IMG/VR virus record: IMGVR_UViG_3300033146_004398
Span: 1 to 49,224 of that record
Direction: 5' to 3' (one strand)
DNA: 49,224 bases
Origin: a virus
Shown: one piece after another, positions 24,830-32,738 of the stretch
Position numbering within the stretch: the first letter of the stretch is position 1
How the letters are laid out: each line of letters starts with the position of its first letter
Notes under the pieces: generated by a model
Database searches by the model: none
Told to the model about the DNA's origin: nothing
What the model saw: the letters and a program-made list of their open reading frames with translations, nothing else
Position numbers and translations under genes: made by a program

Positions 24830-24833
24830 TAAT

Positions 24834-25751
24834 ATGAAAATATATTCAAAAAATACGTTTGCTGAAGCATATAGAGAACTTTTAGCAGAATTAATGGGTC
24901 CAGAGGGTAGAAAAAGTTCTCCTAGGTCTAATTCTACTAAAGAAATGATAGATGTGTGTATAGAAATAGAAAATCCATTGAATTGCCTATATTTTAATGA
25001 AATTAGGTCATCTCAGAAGAAATATATCGCTGCAGAGTTCATTTGGTACTTTTTAGGAAGAAATGATGCAGAATTCATAAGCAAATATGCTAAATTTTGG
25101 AAAACTATACAAAATAGCGATGGAACAGTCAATTCAGCGTATGGAAATCTTATTTTTAGAGAAGAAAATGAACATTGCTATAACGAATACACATGGGCAC
25201 TAAAATCATTACAAAACGATAGAAATTCTAGACAAGCAGTCATGCATTTTAATAAACCGTCTCATCAGTGGAATGGCAATAAAGATTTTGTATGTACAAT
25301 GTATGCTAGTTTCTTAATAAGAAATAATAAGCTTAGAATGTCAGTTAAGATGAGAAGTAATGATGTAATACTAGGAATGCCAACCGATATCGCATTTTTT
25401 ACAGTATTACAACAACAAATGCTAAGTCATCTAAGACAAACCACATATCCAAATCTTGAATTAGGTATGTATTCACATGTAGTTGATTCTATGCATATTT
25501 ACGAAAAAGATTTTGAAAAAGCTCTAGACATGTTACATTATTCTTTTGAAAATAGGGCAATGCCAATTTTATCAGAGGACTTAATAGATTATACTGGATC
25601 CCCATTGAATATATTAAAAAAACTTGAATTAATGTCTGATTTTAAACGAGGCGACTGTTTTGATCTCCTTCAGACGCATCCTGATGATTTAATATTATGG
25701 ATATATGAAAATATTACTTCTAATAAAAAAAAATTAGCATATGAAAAATAA
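24834..25751 (+). CDS. Thymidylate synthase-family enzyme with dCMP-type active site
   Basis: 305-residue folate-dependent pyrimidine methyltransferase/hydroxymethylase. Family features: AAEFIWYFLGRND with E68, catalytic C154 in FVCTMYASF, phosphate-binding R174-S-N-D, and GMPTDIAFF. In thymidylate synthases the last motif reads GxPFN, the Asn selecting dUMP; here D185 takes its place. In T4 dCMP hydroxymethylase (gp42) an Asp at this position (D179) selects dCMP. I therefore favour a dCMP-specific enzyme, making 5-hydroxymethyl- or 5-methyl-dCMP, over a true thymidylate synthase, though dCMP deaminase next door could equally feed a TS. The N-terminus fits the family from the chosen ATG. Confidence 0.8.
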   Translation: MKIYSKNTFAEAYRELLAELMGPEGRKSSPRSNSTKEMIDVCIEIENPLNCLYFNEIRSSQKKYIAAEFIWYFLGRNDAEFISKYAKFWKTIQNSDGTVNSAYGNLIFREENEHCYNEYTWALKSLQNDRNSRQAVMHFNKPSHQWNGNKDFVCTMYASFLIRNNKLRMSVKMRSNDVILGMPTDIAFFTVLQQQMLSHLRQTTYPNLELGMYSHVVDSMHIYEKDFEKALDMLHYSFENRAMPILSEDLIDYTGSPLNILKKLELMSDFKRGDCFDLLQTHPDDLILWIYENITSNKKKLAYEK

Positions 25752-25944
25752 AATTAAATATGTGCTTAAAAATATACTTGGAATGGTATTGTTTTGGACG
25801 GTCGCATGTGGTATAGGTTATGCAACGTATTATCTTATGCTAAGGGATATATTAGAATTAAAATTTATAGAACTATTAGGTATGTATTTTATAGTATTAC
25901 AAATGGTAATAGTAGTAATGATTACAATGAAAAATGACAAATAA
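25741..25944 (+). CDS. Small two-helix membrane protein
   Basis: 67 residues with two hydrophobic segments (about 10-33, ILGMVLFWTVACGIGYATYY, and about 43-62) separated by a short charged loop and flanked by Lys, which would place both ends in the cytoplasm. It overlaps the gene upstream by 11 bases and dCMP deaminase downstream by 11, so translation is likely coupled. Function unknown. Confidence 0.55.
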   Translation: MKNKIKYVLKNILGMVLFWTVACGIGYATYYLMLRDILELKFIELLGMYFIVLQMVIVVMITMKNDK

Positions 25945-26356
25945 AGACTTAGAATATCATAAAACCTATTTACGAATGGCTAAAGTATGGTCATCTCTTT
26001 CAAAAAGTAAAAGAAAAAAGGTAGGAGCATTAGTTGTAAAGGGTAACACTATAATATCTGATGGATACAATGGTACACCCACGGGTTTTCCAAATGATTG
26101 TGAAGATGTAAATGGTGATACGCATTGGTACGTATTACATGCAGAAGCAAATGCTATACTTAAAACGGCTAGATCTACTCAAGATATTAGCGGATCAACT
26201 TTATATTTAACACTGTCTCCGTGTAAAGACTGTTGTAAATTAATAATACAATCTGGAATAAAAAAAATAATATATATTGAAGAATATAGAGATCTGGACG
26301 GTATAAAAATATTAAAATCATCTAATATAGAAATAATAAAAATAAATGAAATATGA
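25934..26356 (+). CDS. cd: dCMP deaminase, T4 cd-like
   Basis: Zinc enzyme converting dCMP to dUMP. H69-A-E71 (VLHAEANAI) supplies one zinc ligand and the catalytic Glu, and C97 and C100 (SPCKDC) the other two. DGYNGTPTGFPNDC is the dCMP-deaminase form of the substrate loop. 140 residues is shorter than T4 cd (193), close to bacterial ComEB-type enzymes. It sits one gene after the TS-family enzyme, with which it shares the dCMP/dUMP pool. Confidence 0.9.
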   Translation: MTNKDLEYHKTYLRMAKVWSSLSKSKRKKVGALVVKGNTIISDGYNGTPTGFPNDCEDVNGDTHWYVLHAEANAILKTARSTQDISGSTLYLTLSPCKDCCKLIIQSGIKKIIYIEEYRDLDGIKILKSSNIEIIKINEI

Positions 26357-26616
26357 ATCAAAGAGAATTGAAAAAGCTAGGATTTAAAAAGCAAAATATT
26401 TCAGCTGAGGATAGTGGAGACGCCAGTTTTTATTATTACACAATGGACGTAGTTGAGGGTATACATTTAATAACACCGGCAGATGACGAAATAGTAAATG
26501 GCAAATGGTATGTAGAGTTTTTTGATACCACTCCTCAGATTAGATTTTATGAATATGATAGTTTATTTAATTTTATAAAAATTCTAGAAAAAAATAAAGT
26601 GGTATTAGATACATGA
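26353..26616 (+). CDS. Small protein of unknown function
   Basis: 87 residues, beta-rich, with aromatic strands such as KWYVEFFDTTPQIRFYEYD. No family recognised. The start overlaps the dCMP deaminase stop (ATGA type), and the end overlaps the next gene by four bases, so it belongs to this tightly coupled operon. Confidence 0.5.
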   Translation: MNQRELKKLGFKKQNISAEDSGDASFYYYTMDVVEGIHLITPADDEIVNGKWYVEFFDTTPQIRFYEYDSLFNFIKILEKNKVVLDT

Positions 26617-27008
26617 AAAAAGAAAGATATTTAGATATAGTTTTTATAAAGGAGTTTAAGTTTTTTATAAAAAAATTTAATAAGAAACAAAAAGAAGATT
26701 ACATGTTAAATGTAAATAAAATAATAAAGGATAAATTTGGAATAAAATTCTTAGTTCCTAATCCAGTGCAAGCATTCTTATTGAATTACGAAATAAAAAA
26801 ATTAATGGATAAAGCTATTAATATAAAAAATGAAAAGTATAATAGAATAATATTCTTAAATTCTAATATAACTACTTCTGGTATTCACAATACTCTTGAA
26901 TTTTTAAAGGTGGAATATCCTATTATTGGATTTAATTATTACATAATAGATCCAAAGGAAGATTTTGAAAAATCTTTATTTAAAACTAAGAAAATAACTT
27001 TTATTTAG
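26613..27008 (+). CDS. Protein of unknown function ending the operon
   Basis: 131 residues, basic, with a helical, lysine-rich N-terminal half and a C-terminal half of alternating strands (NRIIFLNSNITTSG, IIGFNYYIIDP) suggesting an alpha/beta fold. No catalytic motif recognised. It overlaps the preceding gene by four bases and its stop overlaps the stop of the convergent late gene at 27005 by four, so the two transcripts meet here with no room for a terminator hairpin. Confidence 0.5.
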   Translation: MKKERYLDIVFIKEFKFFIKKFNKKQKEDYMLNVNKIIKDKFGIKFLVPNPVQAFLLNYEIKKLMDKAINIKNEKYNRIIFLNSNITTSGIHNTLEFLKVEYPIIGFNYYIIDPKEDFEKSLFKTKKITFI

Positions 27009-28051
27009 CAACTTGGACCTTCGCCGTAGCACGATTCTCCATCGGGTCCTTCTCCAAAGCTAAGTAAATCTCCTAAACTAGATAAATCATTTGACTTTCT
27101 TGAAAATTTACTTTTCCTATTCTTAGGATTTGGATTATTTCTCCTTCTTGGAGGATTTTCTGGACCTTCTATAGTATCTATTTCTATATCTGGTTTCATT
27201 ATTTCTGTTTCTGTTTCTGTTGGTTCTACATCAAAATCATTGTCTAAACTATTAATAGCGTCAACTGCTAATATCTTAGAAGCATCTTCTTTAGATATAT
27301 TCATATACTTCATTAAATCTTCAACTGCATTTTCTATTGATAAATCTCTATATTCATCTGTATATCCTTTCCTATTCTTAGGATTAGGATTGTTTCTCCT
27401 TCTTGGAGGATTTTCTGGACCTTCATCTGTATCTATTTCTGTGTCTACTTCCGGTTCAGCTACTTCCGGTTCAGGATCTAACACTTCTGTTTCATATTCA
27501 TCATACCAATGTTCTGATACGCTATTAAATTGATTAAAGCTTGTACACCTACCTTCTGTTAGCAAACTATTTCTTTCTTTCTTTAGTTTAGCTAATTTAT
27601 TAGCATCGTTATCAAGTGACTTTTTAACATTATTATTTAATTCAACGACCGTTTTAATAGATCCAGTTAGTTTAATGTCCTCGTTTATAAAACTTTCAAA
27701 ACTAGTTTTTACACTTTCGTCAACTTCATATTCTCCAACTTCAACTATTGGTATACCAGTTAGATATGGATCAGCATAAGTAGTTGGTTTTTTCCCCTCT
27801 TGTTTATATACAAGATCGTTTGTCATTGCTTTATATGTAGAATCATAGTGTTGACTTTTAAATAGAGGGTCTCTTTCAACCACTCTTCTATAATCTTTTA
27901 ATTTGTTTTCAGACTGTGCAATTTTATTCTTTTTACCTTTAGCATCTCTATCATATACTAATGATGCATCTCCTCCGAAACCTGGGTTTTTTAAATCCAT
28001 ATAACTATCGAAATTTAAAACATCTCTTCTATGTACATCAAATAAATCCAT
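27005..28051 (-). CDS. Virion-block protein with a duplicated RRRNNPNPKNRK segment
   Basis: 348 residues. The N-terminal 150 or so look folded; an Asp/Glu/Thr/Pro-rich region follows (about 195-220), and two copies of a 19-residue basic, Pro/Asn-rich segment (starting EGPENPPRRR) flank a helical stretch of about 66 residues that includes DLMKYMNISKEDASKIL. The tail ends in a Gly/Ser segment with two Cys (ESCYGEGPSC). I do not recognise the family. It lies 18 bases downstream of the tail tube gene on the late strand, with TATAAAAT-like sequence in that gap, so a virion or assembly role is likely. The internal SFESFINED resembles the leader motif of packaged proteins but is not N-terminal. Confidence 0.5.
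   Translation of the reverse strand: MDLFDVHRRDVLNFDSYMDLKNPGFGGDASLVYDRDAKGKKNKIAQSENKLKDYRRVVERDPLFKSQHYDSTYKAMTNDLVYKQEGKKPTTYADPYLTGIPIVEVGEYEVDESVKTSFESFINEDIKLTGSIKTVVELNNNVKKSLDNDANKLAKLKKERNSLLTEGRCTSFNQFNSVSEHWYDEYETEVLDPEPEVAEPEVDTEIDTDEGPENPPRRRNNPNPKNRKGYTDEYRDLSIENAVEDLMKYMNISKEDASKILAVDAINSLDNDFDVEPTETETEIMKPDIEIDTIEGPENPPRRRNNPNPKNRKSKFSRKSNDLSSLGDLLSFGEGPDGESCYGEGPSC
27113..27424 (-). repeat. Pair of 57-bp near-identical direct repeats inside a late gene
   Basis: Copies at 27113-27169 and 27368-27424 are identical at 55 of 57 bases and in frame, both coding for the same 19 residues (EGPENPPRRRN then NPNPKNRK). The spacing is 255 bases start to start (85 codons), so the helical module between them may have been duplicated or could be lost by recombination. 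Confidence 0.85.
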
Positions 28052-28069
28052 TTGTTTATATTAATTATT

Positions 28070-28639
28070 TTATACTGTTATTGCTCCTATTCGCGTTTCT
28101 TTAAATGCATCACATTGGAATTTAGCTTTCAATATATAAATTCCATCGGATGAATAGTCCATATCCATAGGACTTATTGTTTCTGTTAAATAGGCTGGTG
28201 TAAATCTAAATTCTCTATAGATATCTTGTGCTTTATTAAAGATCGCAACATATATCTGACCTACATAATCCTTTTTTAAACCCTGTCTTCCATTTAGTGG
28301 ATCAAATGTTAAATCTCCCCATGCTCTCATTATATTGTATATATACATGTCATTCTCTTCATTTAAGTTAACTTCAAAATCTATATCTAATAATGCCGTT
28401 GTTTCTTTTGGTTTTCCAGTAGCATATGTACGTTTTGCAAACTTATAAAATTGATCTACTCGTGTAACTCCAGTTAATTCAGGGAGACCTGAGAGTTTCT
28501 TTACGTGTTCTACTAATAAATCTACATTATTAGTTATAGTAGATGGCGGTGTAATTATAACCTCAAACTGATTTAAGAATAATGGTTCGTAATATTCAGT
28601 AGCCGCTCTAGAATTGTCAAAATGTGGTAAACCTGCCAT
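28070..28639 (-). CDS. 19: Tail tube protein, gp19-like
   Basis: 189 residues. The pattern fits the T4 gp19 / Hcp-like tube fold: an N-terminal FLNQFEVIITPP strand, a central RTYATGKPKETTALLDIDFEV, a MYIYNIMRAWGDL helix, KKDYVGQIYVAIFNK, and a C-terminal EFRFTPAYLTETISPMDMDY followed by ILKAKFQCDAF. T4 gp19 has 163 residues. It lies on the late strand with an AATAAATA box 22 bases upstream. In T4 the tube gene follows the sheath; here the sheath is 14 kb away, so virion genes have been shuffled. Call rests on the fold pattern, not on a diagnostic motif. Confidence 0.6.
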   Translation of the reverse strand: MAGLPHFDNSRAATEYYEPLFLNQFEVIITPPSTITNNVDLLVEHVKKLSGLPELTGVTRVDQFYKFAKRTYATGKPKETTALLDIDFEVNLNEENDMYIYNIMRAWGDLTFDPLNGRQGLKKDYVGQIYVAIFNKAQDIYREFRFTPAYLTETISPMDMDYSSDGIYILKAKFQCDAFKETRIGAITV

Positions 28640-28660
28640 TGTATTGTAATTATTTTATTT

Positions 28661-28668
28661 TATTTATT
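28661..28668 (-). promoter_or_regulatory. Late promoter-like box AATAAATA for the tail tube gene
   Basis: TATTTATT on the + strand gives AATAAATA on the - strand, 22 bases before the tube start codon. It differs from TATAAATA at the first base only. Confidence 0.4.
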
Positions 28669-28673
28669 CTTTT

Positions 28674-29486
28674 TTAATCAAGCTTTTTTTTCATTTCAAT
28701 AGTATCTTGATTTATTCCCTTGGTTTTTGTAATTTTATCTATATGTTTACTTAATAAGTTATTTAGCGATTCTTCATCACCCGACCATATTTTAGATGTT
28801 TCTACTGAGTCTCCTTTTAAACTTATGATTATTGATGGAAGAAGCAATTCAATTAGTGAATTTTCCATTCTACCATCTACTCTATCATATTCTTTTATAT
28901 TAGATATTCCATTGGAATCGTTTATTTGTAAATTTGCTCCATTTCCAGAGACACTTAAATTAACATTTTTCCAATTGTCTATAGTTTGATTTTCTAAAGT
29001 ATCTACCATGTGGGTTGATGCCTTTAACACTACTTTAGCTATTCCGCTATCTAAAGAAGAAGCAACTCCTCTAAAAACTAGTCTTTTTGTTCCTATATTA
29101 ACTTTAAAATTTGTACCTTCGAAATATTTACTAGTGGATGAATTAATTATTGTATCAGTTAAATTATTAATATTATTATTAGTTGAACTTAGTAAATCTT
29201 GTTCATAATCTCTAACCAATTGTTTTTTTAAGTATTCAGTCAATAAGTCTAGTTTCTGTTTTAGAATAACAGCTTCACTTAATATATAATAGGTTGATGT
29301 AGCACTCGCTTTGGTAAAATTTAAATCAGGAAATACATCTAATTCGTGTAATGTTGTATCGACTTTATATTGTTCAAATTTTATGTTACCATTAACGATA
29401 TTAAAATTTAAATTATGACTTAATATTGTTTGAAAAAGTATACCACCATCTTTTGCACTTACCTCTTCATATTCGTATATTTTCAT
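28674..29486 (-). CDS. Putative structural protein of unknown function
   Basis: 270 residues with an N-terminal mixed region, a coiled helix (about 66-100, ILSEAVILKQKLDLLTEYL), a beta-rich middle containing VNIGTKRLVFRGVASS, and a helical C-terminus ending in Lys. No family recognised. It is in the tail-tube block on the late strand, 12 bases from the next gene upstream, so a tail or neck component is likely. An AAATAAAT-like box lies about 10 bases upstream but is weak. Confidence 0.5.
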   Translation of the reverse strand: MKIYEYEEVSAKDGGILFQTILSHNLNFNIVNGNIKFEQYKVDTTLHELDVFPDLNFTKASATSTYYILSEAVILKQKLDLLTEYLKKQLVRDYEQDLLSSTNNNINNLTDTIINSSTSKYFEGTNFKVNIGTKRLVFRGVASSLDSGIAKVVLKASTHMVDTLENQTIDNWKNVNLSVSGNGANLQINDSNGISNIKEYDRVDGRMENSLIELLLPSIIISLKGDSVETSKIWSGDEESLNNLLSKHIDKITKTKGINQDTIEMKKKLD

Positions 29487-29497
29487 ACGTAGAACAT

Positions 29498-29755
29498 TTA
29501 TTTTGCTAAACTATCTCTAGTTTTAGTATAGTTTTTCCATAGTTCATTATATATGTCACATGATGCACCCAGGAAATTAATAATACCTACGTATTTTCTC
29601 TTATCCGTTCCATCCATTTTTGCTATTTTCTTACCAAGCTTCTTAGCATCATTAGTTGTAAGATCCTCATCTGGATCTTTTCCTACTAATTTTTTAAGAG
29701 CACCCTTTTTTTCAAGAATAGCAAATTCACTAAATGATAGAGCCCTATTTCTCAT
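29498..29755 (-). CDS. Small protein with capsid-targeting-like leader
   Basis: 85 residues. The N-terminus, MRNRALSFSEFAILEKK, is close in form to the T4 capsid-targeting peptide (a Tyr/Phe-x-Glu-Phe core ending in Glu) and contains an ILE site after which a gp21-type protease could cut (E15). The remainder is lysine-rich and helical, including LTTNDAKKLGKKIAKMDG, and could bind DNA. It is in a late block next to the tail tube. I infer a small packaged protein; an alternative is an assembly factor for the tail. Confidence 0.5.
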   Translation of the reverse strand: MRNRALSFSEFAILEKKGALKKLVGKDPDEDLTTNDAKKLGKKIAKMDGTDKRKYVGIINFLGASCDIYNELWKNYTKTRDSLAK

Positions 29756-29765
29756 AAAGAAATTA

Positions 29766-29984
29766 TTATTTTTTAACTACGTTTTTATTCTTAACTTTAG
29801 TTAAATACTCCTTAGTATATCTTTGAATAGTAGGAGTTCCTTTTCCATCTATTTTAGATAAGTCTTGTTTCACTTTAGTTCCACCCTTATCATTTTGAGA
29901 TGTATTGGCCTTCCCTCTATATTTCTTATCAGCTGTTGCGCAAGCTGACATAAATTGAGCATGATTCATTACAACGTTTCCCAT
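29766..29984 (-). CDS. Small basic late protein
   Basis: 72 residues, strongly basic (about 17 Lys/Arg), largely disordered in the middle (KANTSQNDKGGTKVKQD) with a short helix at each end. It is the first gene after a GATAAATA late box and precedes the small leader-bearing protein by 10 bases. Its N-terminal MNHAQFMSA has a faint similarity to the leader motif without an [I/L]xE site. Function unknown; DNA condensation inside the head is one possibility. Confidence 0.5.
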   Translation of the reverse strand: MGNVVMNHAQFMSACATADKKYRGKANTSQNDKGGTKVKQDLSKIDGKGTPTIQRYTKEYLTKVKNKNVVKK

Positions 29985-30003
29985 TTGTACTTATGTTTTT
30001 TTT

Positions 30004-30011
30004 TATTTATC
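30004..30011 (-). promoter_or_regulatory. T4-like late promoter box GATAAATA
   Basis: TATTTATC on the + strand, GATAAATA on the - strand, 20 bases before the start at 29984. It is the divergent partner of the ECF-like element at 30089-30117, so this 137-base gap separates late from middle transcription. Confidence 0.55.
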
Positions 30012-30088
30012 TAAAATATTCTTAATATTTTTATAGATATTAAAATTATATTTTTATTATTTATTTGGTATATTAATAAAAAATTATA

Positions 30089-30117
30089 AAAACCAGTACA
30101 AAATATTTAGTAAAAAA
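30089..30117 (+). promoter_or_regulatory. ECF-type promoter element AAAACC-N15-GTAAAAAA
   Basis: AAAACC at 30089-30094, 15 bases, GTAAAAAA at 30110-30117, four bases before the topoisomerase start. The spacer itself contains GTACAAAA, a second possible downstream half. The closeness to the ATG is like that at 24801-24829. Confidence 0.5.
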
Positions 30118-30121
30118 AAAT

Positions 30122-31990
30122 ATGACTAATAATAACATAGAACATAAATATAGGAAATTAACGGATATTGAACACGTTTTACATCGACCCTCTATGTATA
30201 TTGGTTCTATTAAGCCACATACTGGGATGCAACATTTATATAATGGAGAAAGTATATCATATGAAAAAGTAACATATAATCCTGGTTTTTTAAAATTATT
30301 TGATGAGATAATATCTAATTCAATAGACGAGCATAGAAGAAATAAAAAGTTAAATGAAATACGAGTAACTATAGACATAGACAATAGTGAAATTATAATA
30401 TGGGATAACGGTGGAATTCCAGTTAAAAAACATCCTATACATAAGGAATGGATTCCAGAAATGATATTTTCAAATTTAAAGGCTGGATCTAATTTTAATG
30501 ATGACGAAGAAAGAATAGTAGCTGGAACAAATGGTGTTGGTTCCACTCTAACCAACATATTCAGCAAAAGATTTATAGTATCTACATGCGATAATAAAAC
30601 TAAATTTACACAAATGTTTAGTAAAAATATGCATAAAAGAAATAAACCACATATTTCTAATGCTAAAAGAGGATTTACTGAAATATCATATATTCCAGAT
30701 TTAGAAAGATTTGGAATGACAAAAATAGATGATATTAGTTTGAAAATAATTTATAAACGATGCATAGATGCCGTTGCATGTAATACTAAACTAACATTAA
30801 TATTTAATATTATACAAAATGGTAAATTAACTAAGGATAGAATAAAATATTCTTCATTTAAAGATTATGTTTCTTTATATACTGGTGATTTCTTTTATGA
30901 AGAATCCAAAGATTGGAAAATAGCATTTTCATATTCTAATGAAGGATATAAAAATGTAAGTTTTGTAAATACAGTAAATACTAAAGATGGTGGAACACAT
31001 GTAGAATATATTACAAATCAATTAATAAATCATCTTAGACAAATGATTAAGAAAAAACACAAAGTCGACGCAAGACCCAGTGAAATAAAAAATCATTTAT
31101 GTGTGTATATAGATTCTACTATAATTAATTCATTATTCAATTCTCAAACTAAAGAAAAATTAATAACTGAATCTAGAGATTTCTTAACATCTCATGAAGT
31201 GTCTACTAAAATAGCTAAACATGTGTTTTCATCTGAAATAATAGAATCATTATTAGATTGGATAGATAAAAAACAATTAGCAAATGAAAGAGCTGAGCTT
31301 AGAAAACTAAATAAAAACCTAAGTAGTTCTAAGGTTTTAAAATTAATAGACGCTAAGAAAAAAGGAAATAGATCAGAGTGTATACTTGGTATATACGAGG
31401 GATTATCTGCTTTATCAGCAGTTAGAAAATTTAGAGATTCTCAAATGATAGGAGCCTTTCCATTAAAAGGAAAATTCTTAAATGTAAGTGAGCTTGCTAA
31501 TTCAAAGGTTATTCAAAACGAAGAGGTAAAGAATCTAATGGCATCTATAGGTTTAAAACTAGGAGAAGAACCTAGGGGATTAAGATATGGAAAAATATAC
31601 ATATATACCGATGCCGATCCCGATGGAGACTCAATAGCTTCATTATTAATTAATTTCTTTAGTAAATATTGGCCAGAACTATTTGAAAATGGAATAATCT
31701 ATAAAGTACTTACACCAATTGTTGTTGCTAAAAAAGGAAATAAGGTAATTAAATTTTATACTCAGTTAGAGTTTGATGTATGGGTAAATAAAAATACTTC
31801 TATCATTAAAACATGGAATGTTGAGTATAAAAAGGGACTTGCATCACTAGAGGATTTAGAATATAAAGAAATAATAGAAAATCCAATGGTCATTAAACTA
31901 ACAACCGATATTAATGCAAAAGAAAGTTTACACGCTTGGTTTGGAAAAGACTCAACCCCGAGAAAACATAAATTATTAAATAATGATTAA
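30122..31990 (+). CDS. 39: DNA topoisomerase II large subunit, gp39/gp60-like
   Basis: ATPase/TOPRIM subunit of the phage type II topoisomerase. The GHKL ATPase shows DEIISNSIDEH (E62, N66, D69), WDNGGIPV and AGTNGVGST; the TOPRIM metal site shows E in GIYEGLSA and D497-A-D-P-D-G-D503. The 622-residue protein covers in one frame what T4 carries as genes 39 and 60, so there is no split and no translational bypass here. The medium subunit gp52 follows three genes later, with the ECF sigma factor between them. Confidence 0.93.
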   Translation: MTNNNIEHKYRKLTDIEHVLHRPSMYIGSIKPHTGMQHLYNGESISYEKVTYNPGFLKLFDEIISNSIDEHRRNKKLNEIRVTIDIDNSEIIIWDNGGIPVKKHPIHKEWIPEMIFSNLKAGSNFNDDEERIVAGTNGVGSTLTNIFSKRFIVSTCDNKTKFTQMFSKNMHKRNKPHISNAKRGFTEISYIPDLERFGMTKIDDISLKIIYKRCIDAVACNTKLTLIFNIIQNGKLTKDRIKYSSFKDYVSLYTGDFFYEESKDWKIAFSYSNEGYKNVSFVNTVNTKDGGTHVEYITNQLINHLRQMIKKKHKVDARPSEIKNHLCVYIDSTIINSLFNSQTKEKLITESRDFLTSHEVSTKIAKHVFSSEIIESLLDWIDKKQLANERAELRKLNKNLSSSKVLKLIDAKKKGNRSECILGIYEGLSALSAVRKFRDSQMIGAFPLKGKFLNVSELANSKVIQNEEVKNLMASIGLKLGEEPRGLRYGKIYIYTDADPDGDSIASLLINFFSKYWPELFENGIIYKVLTPIVVAKKGNKVIKFYTQLEFDVWVNKNTSIIKTWNVEYKKGLASLEDLEYKEIIENPMVIKLTTDINAKESLHAWFGKDSTPRKHKLLNND

Positions 31991-32558
31991 AATGATAGAT
32001 ATTTCAAAGAAAACAATTCGTAAATGTTGTAAGAATAATAGAAATTCGCAAAAGGAAATATATGAAAAATTATATCCTAGGATAATGCCAATAAGCATGA
32101 GATATTCTAATTGCAAAGATGATGCATTAGATTTAATGCAAGATTCCTTTATTAAAGTATTTAAAAATATTCATAAATTTAAACATAACGGATCATTTGA
32201 AGGCTGGGTTAAACGAATAGTTGTAAACACTGCTATTGATAATTTTAGATTAAATAAAAAAAGAATGCGAGACGTTCCTTATTCAAATGAAATACTTTAC
32301 GATAAACCCAATGAAGAAATAGATGAATCTATACTTATGAAATATGAAGATATATCACCAACTATTATAATGAATGAACTACAATCAATGTCAGCTGGAT
32401 ATAGAAATGTATTTAATTTATACATAATGGAAGAATATACACATAGAGAAATATCTGAAAAATTAGGAATAAGTGAAGGAACTTCTAAATCAAATTTACA
32501 TAAAGCAAGAAAAATAATGTGTAATAAATTAAAAAAATATATCAAATATGAAAACTAA
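31983..32558 (+). CDS. ECF-type RNA polymerase sigma factor
   Basis: 191-residue sigma factor with only regions 2 and 4. Region 2 reads DALDLMQDSFIKVFKNIHKF with SFEGWVKRIVVNTAIDNFR, binding core polymerase and the -10 element; region 4 reads HREISEKLGISEGTSKSNLH, the -35 recognition helix. These are the standard forms of Bacteroidota ECF sigmas. T4 uses a very divergent sigma, gp55, for late genes; this is a different lineage. The start overlaps the topoisomerase stop (ATGATTAA). Because ECF sigmas read AAC-type -35 and GTA/CGT-type -10 boxes, it is the natural candidate to read the AAACC-N15-GTANAAWA elements here; that link is inferred. Confidence 0.88.
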   Translation: MIKMIDISKKTIRKCCKNNRNSQKEIYEKLYPRIMPISMRYSNCKDDALDLMQDSFIKVFKNIHKFKHNGSFEGWVKRIVVNTAIDNFRLNKKRMRDVPYSNEILYDKPNEEIDESILMKYEDISPTIIMNELQSMSAGYRNVFNLYIMEEYTHREISEKLGISEGTSKSNLHKARKIMCNKLKKYIKYEN

Positions 32559-32727
32559 AGAAAAAGAATATAGTGAAATAATACAATTACTAATATGGGC
32601 ATACAAACAAGGTTATATGCACGCAACTGAGGTTTTAAAAGAAACTGTACCAGATGATAAACAATTATCTAAAATGTTTAAAAATGCAATGGAACAACAA
32701 AAAGGAAAACCTAAAGAAAAAATATAA
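32548..32727 (+). CDS. 59-residue helical protein after the sigma factor
   Basis: ATG at 32548 overlaps the end of the sigma gene by 11 bases; TAA at 32725-32727. The peptide is helical and Lys/Glu-rich, with QLLIWAYKQGYMHATEVLKE in the middle and a basic tail. The overlap suggests coupled translation with the sigma factor, and the size and amphipathic helices would suit an anti-sigma or co-regulator; that is speculation. Confidence 0.5.
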   Translation: MKTKEKEYSEIIQLLIWAYKQGYMHATEVLKETVPDDKQLSKMFKNAMEQQKGKPKEKI

Positions 32728-32738
32728 TATAATATAAT

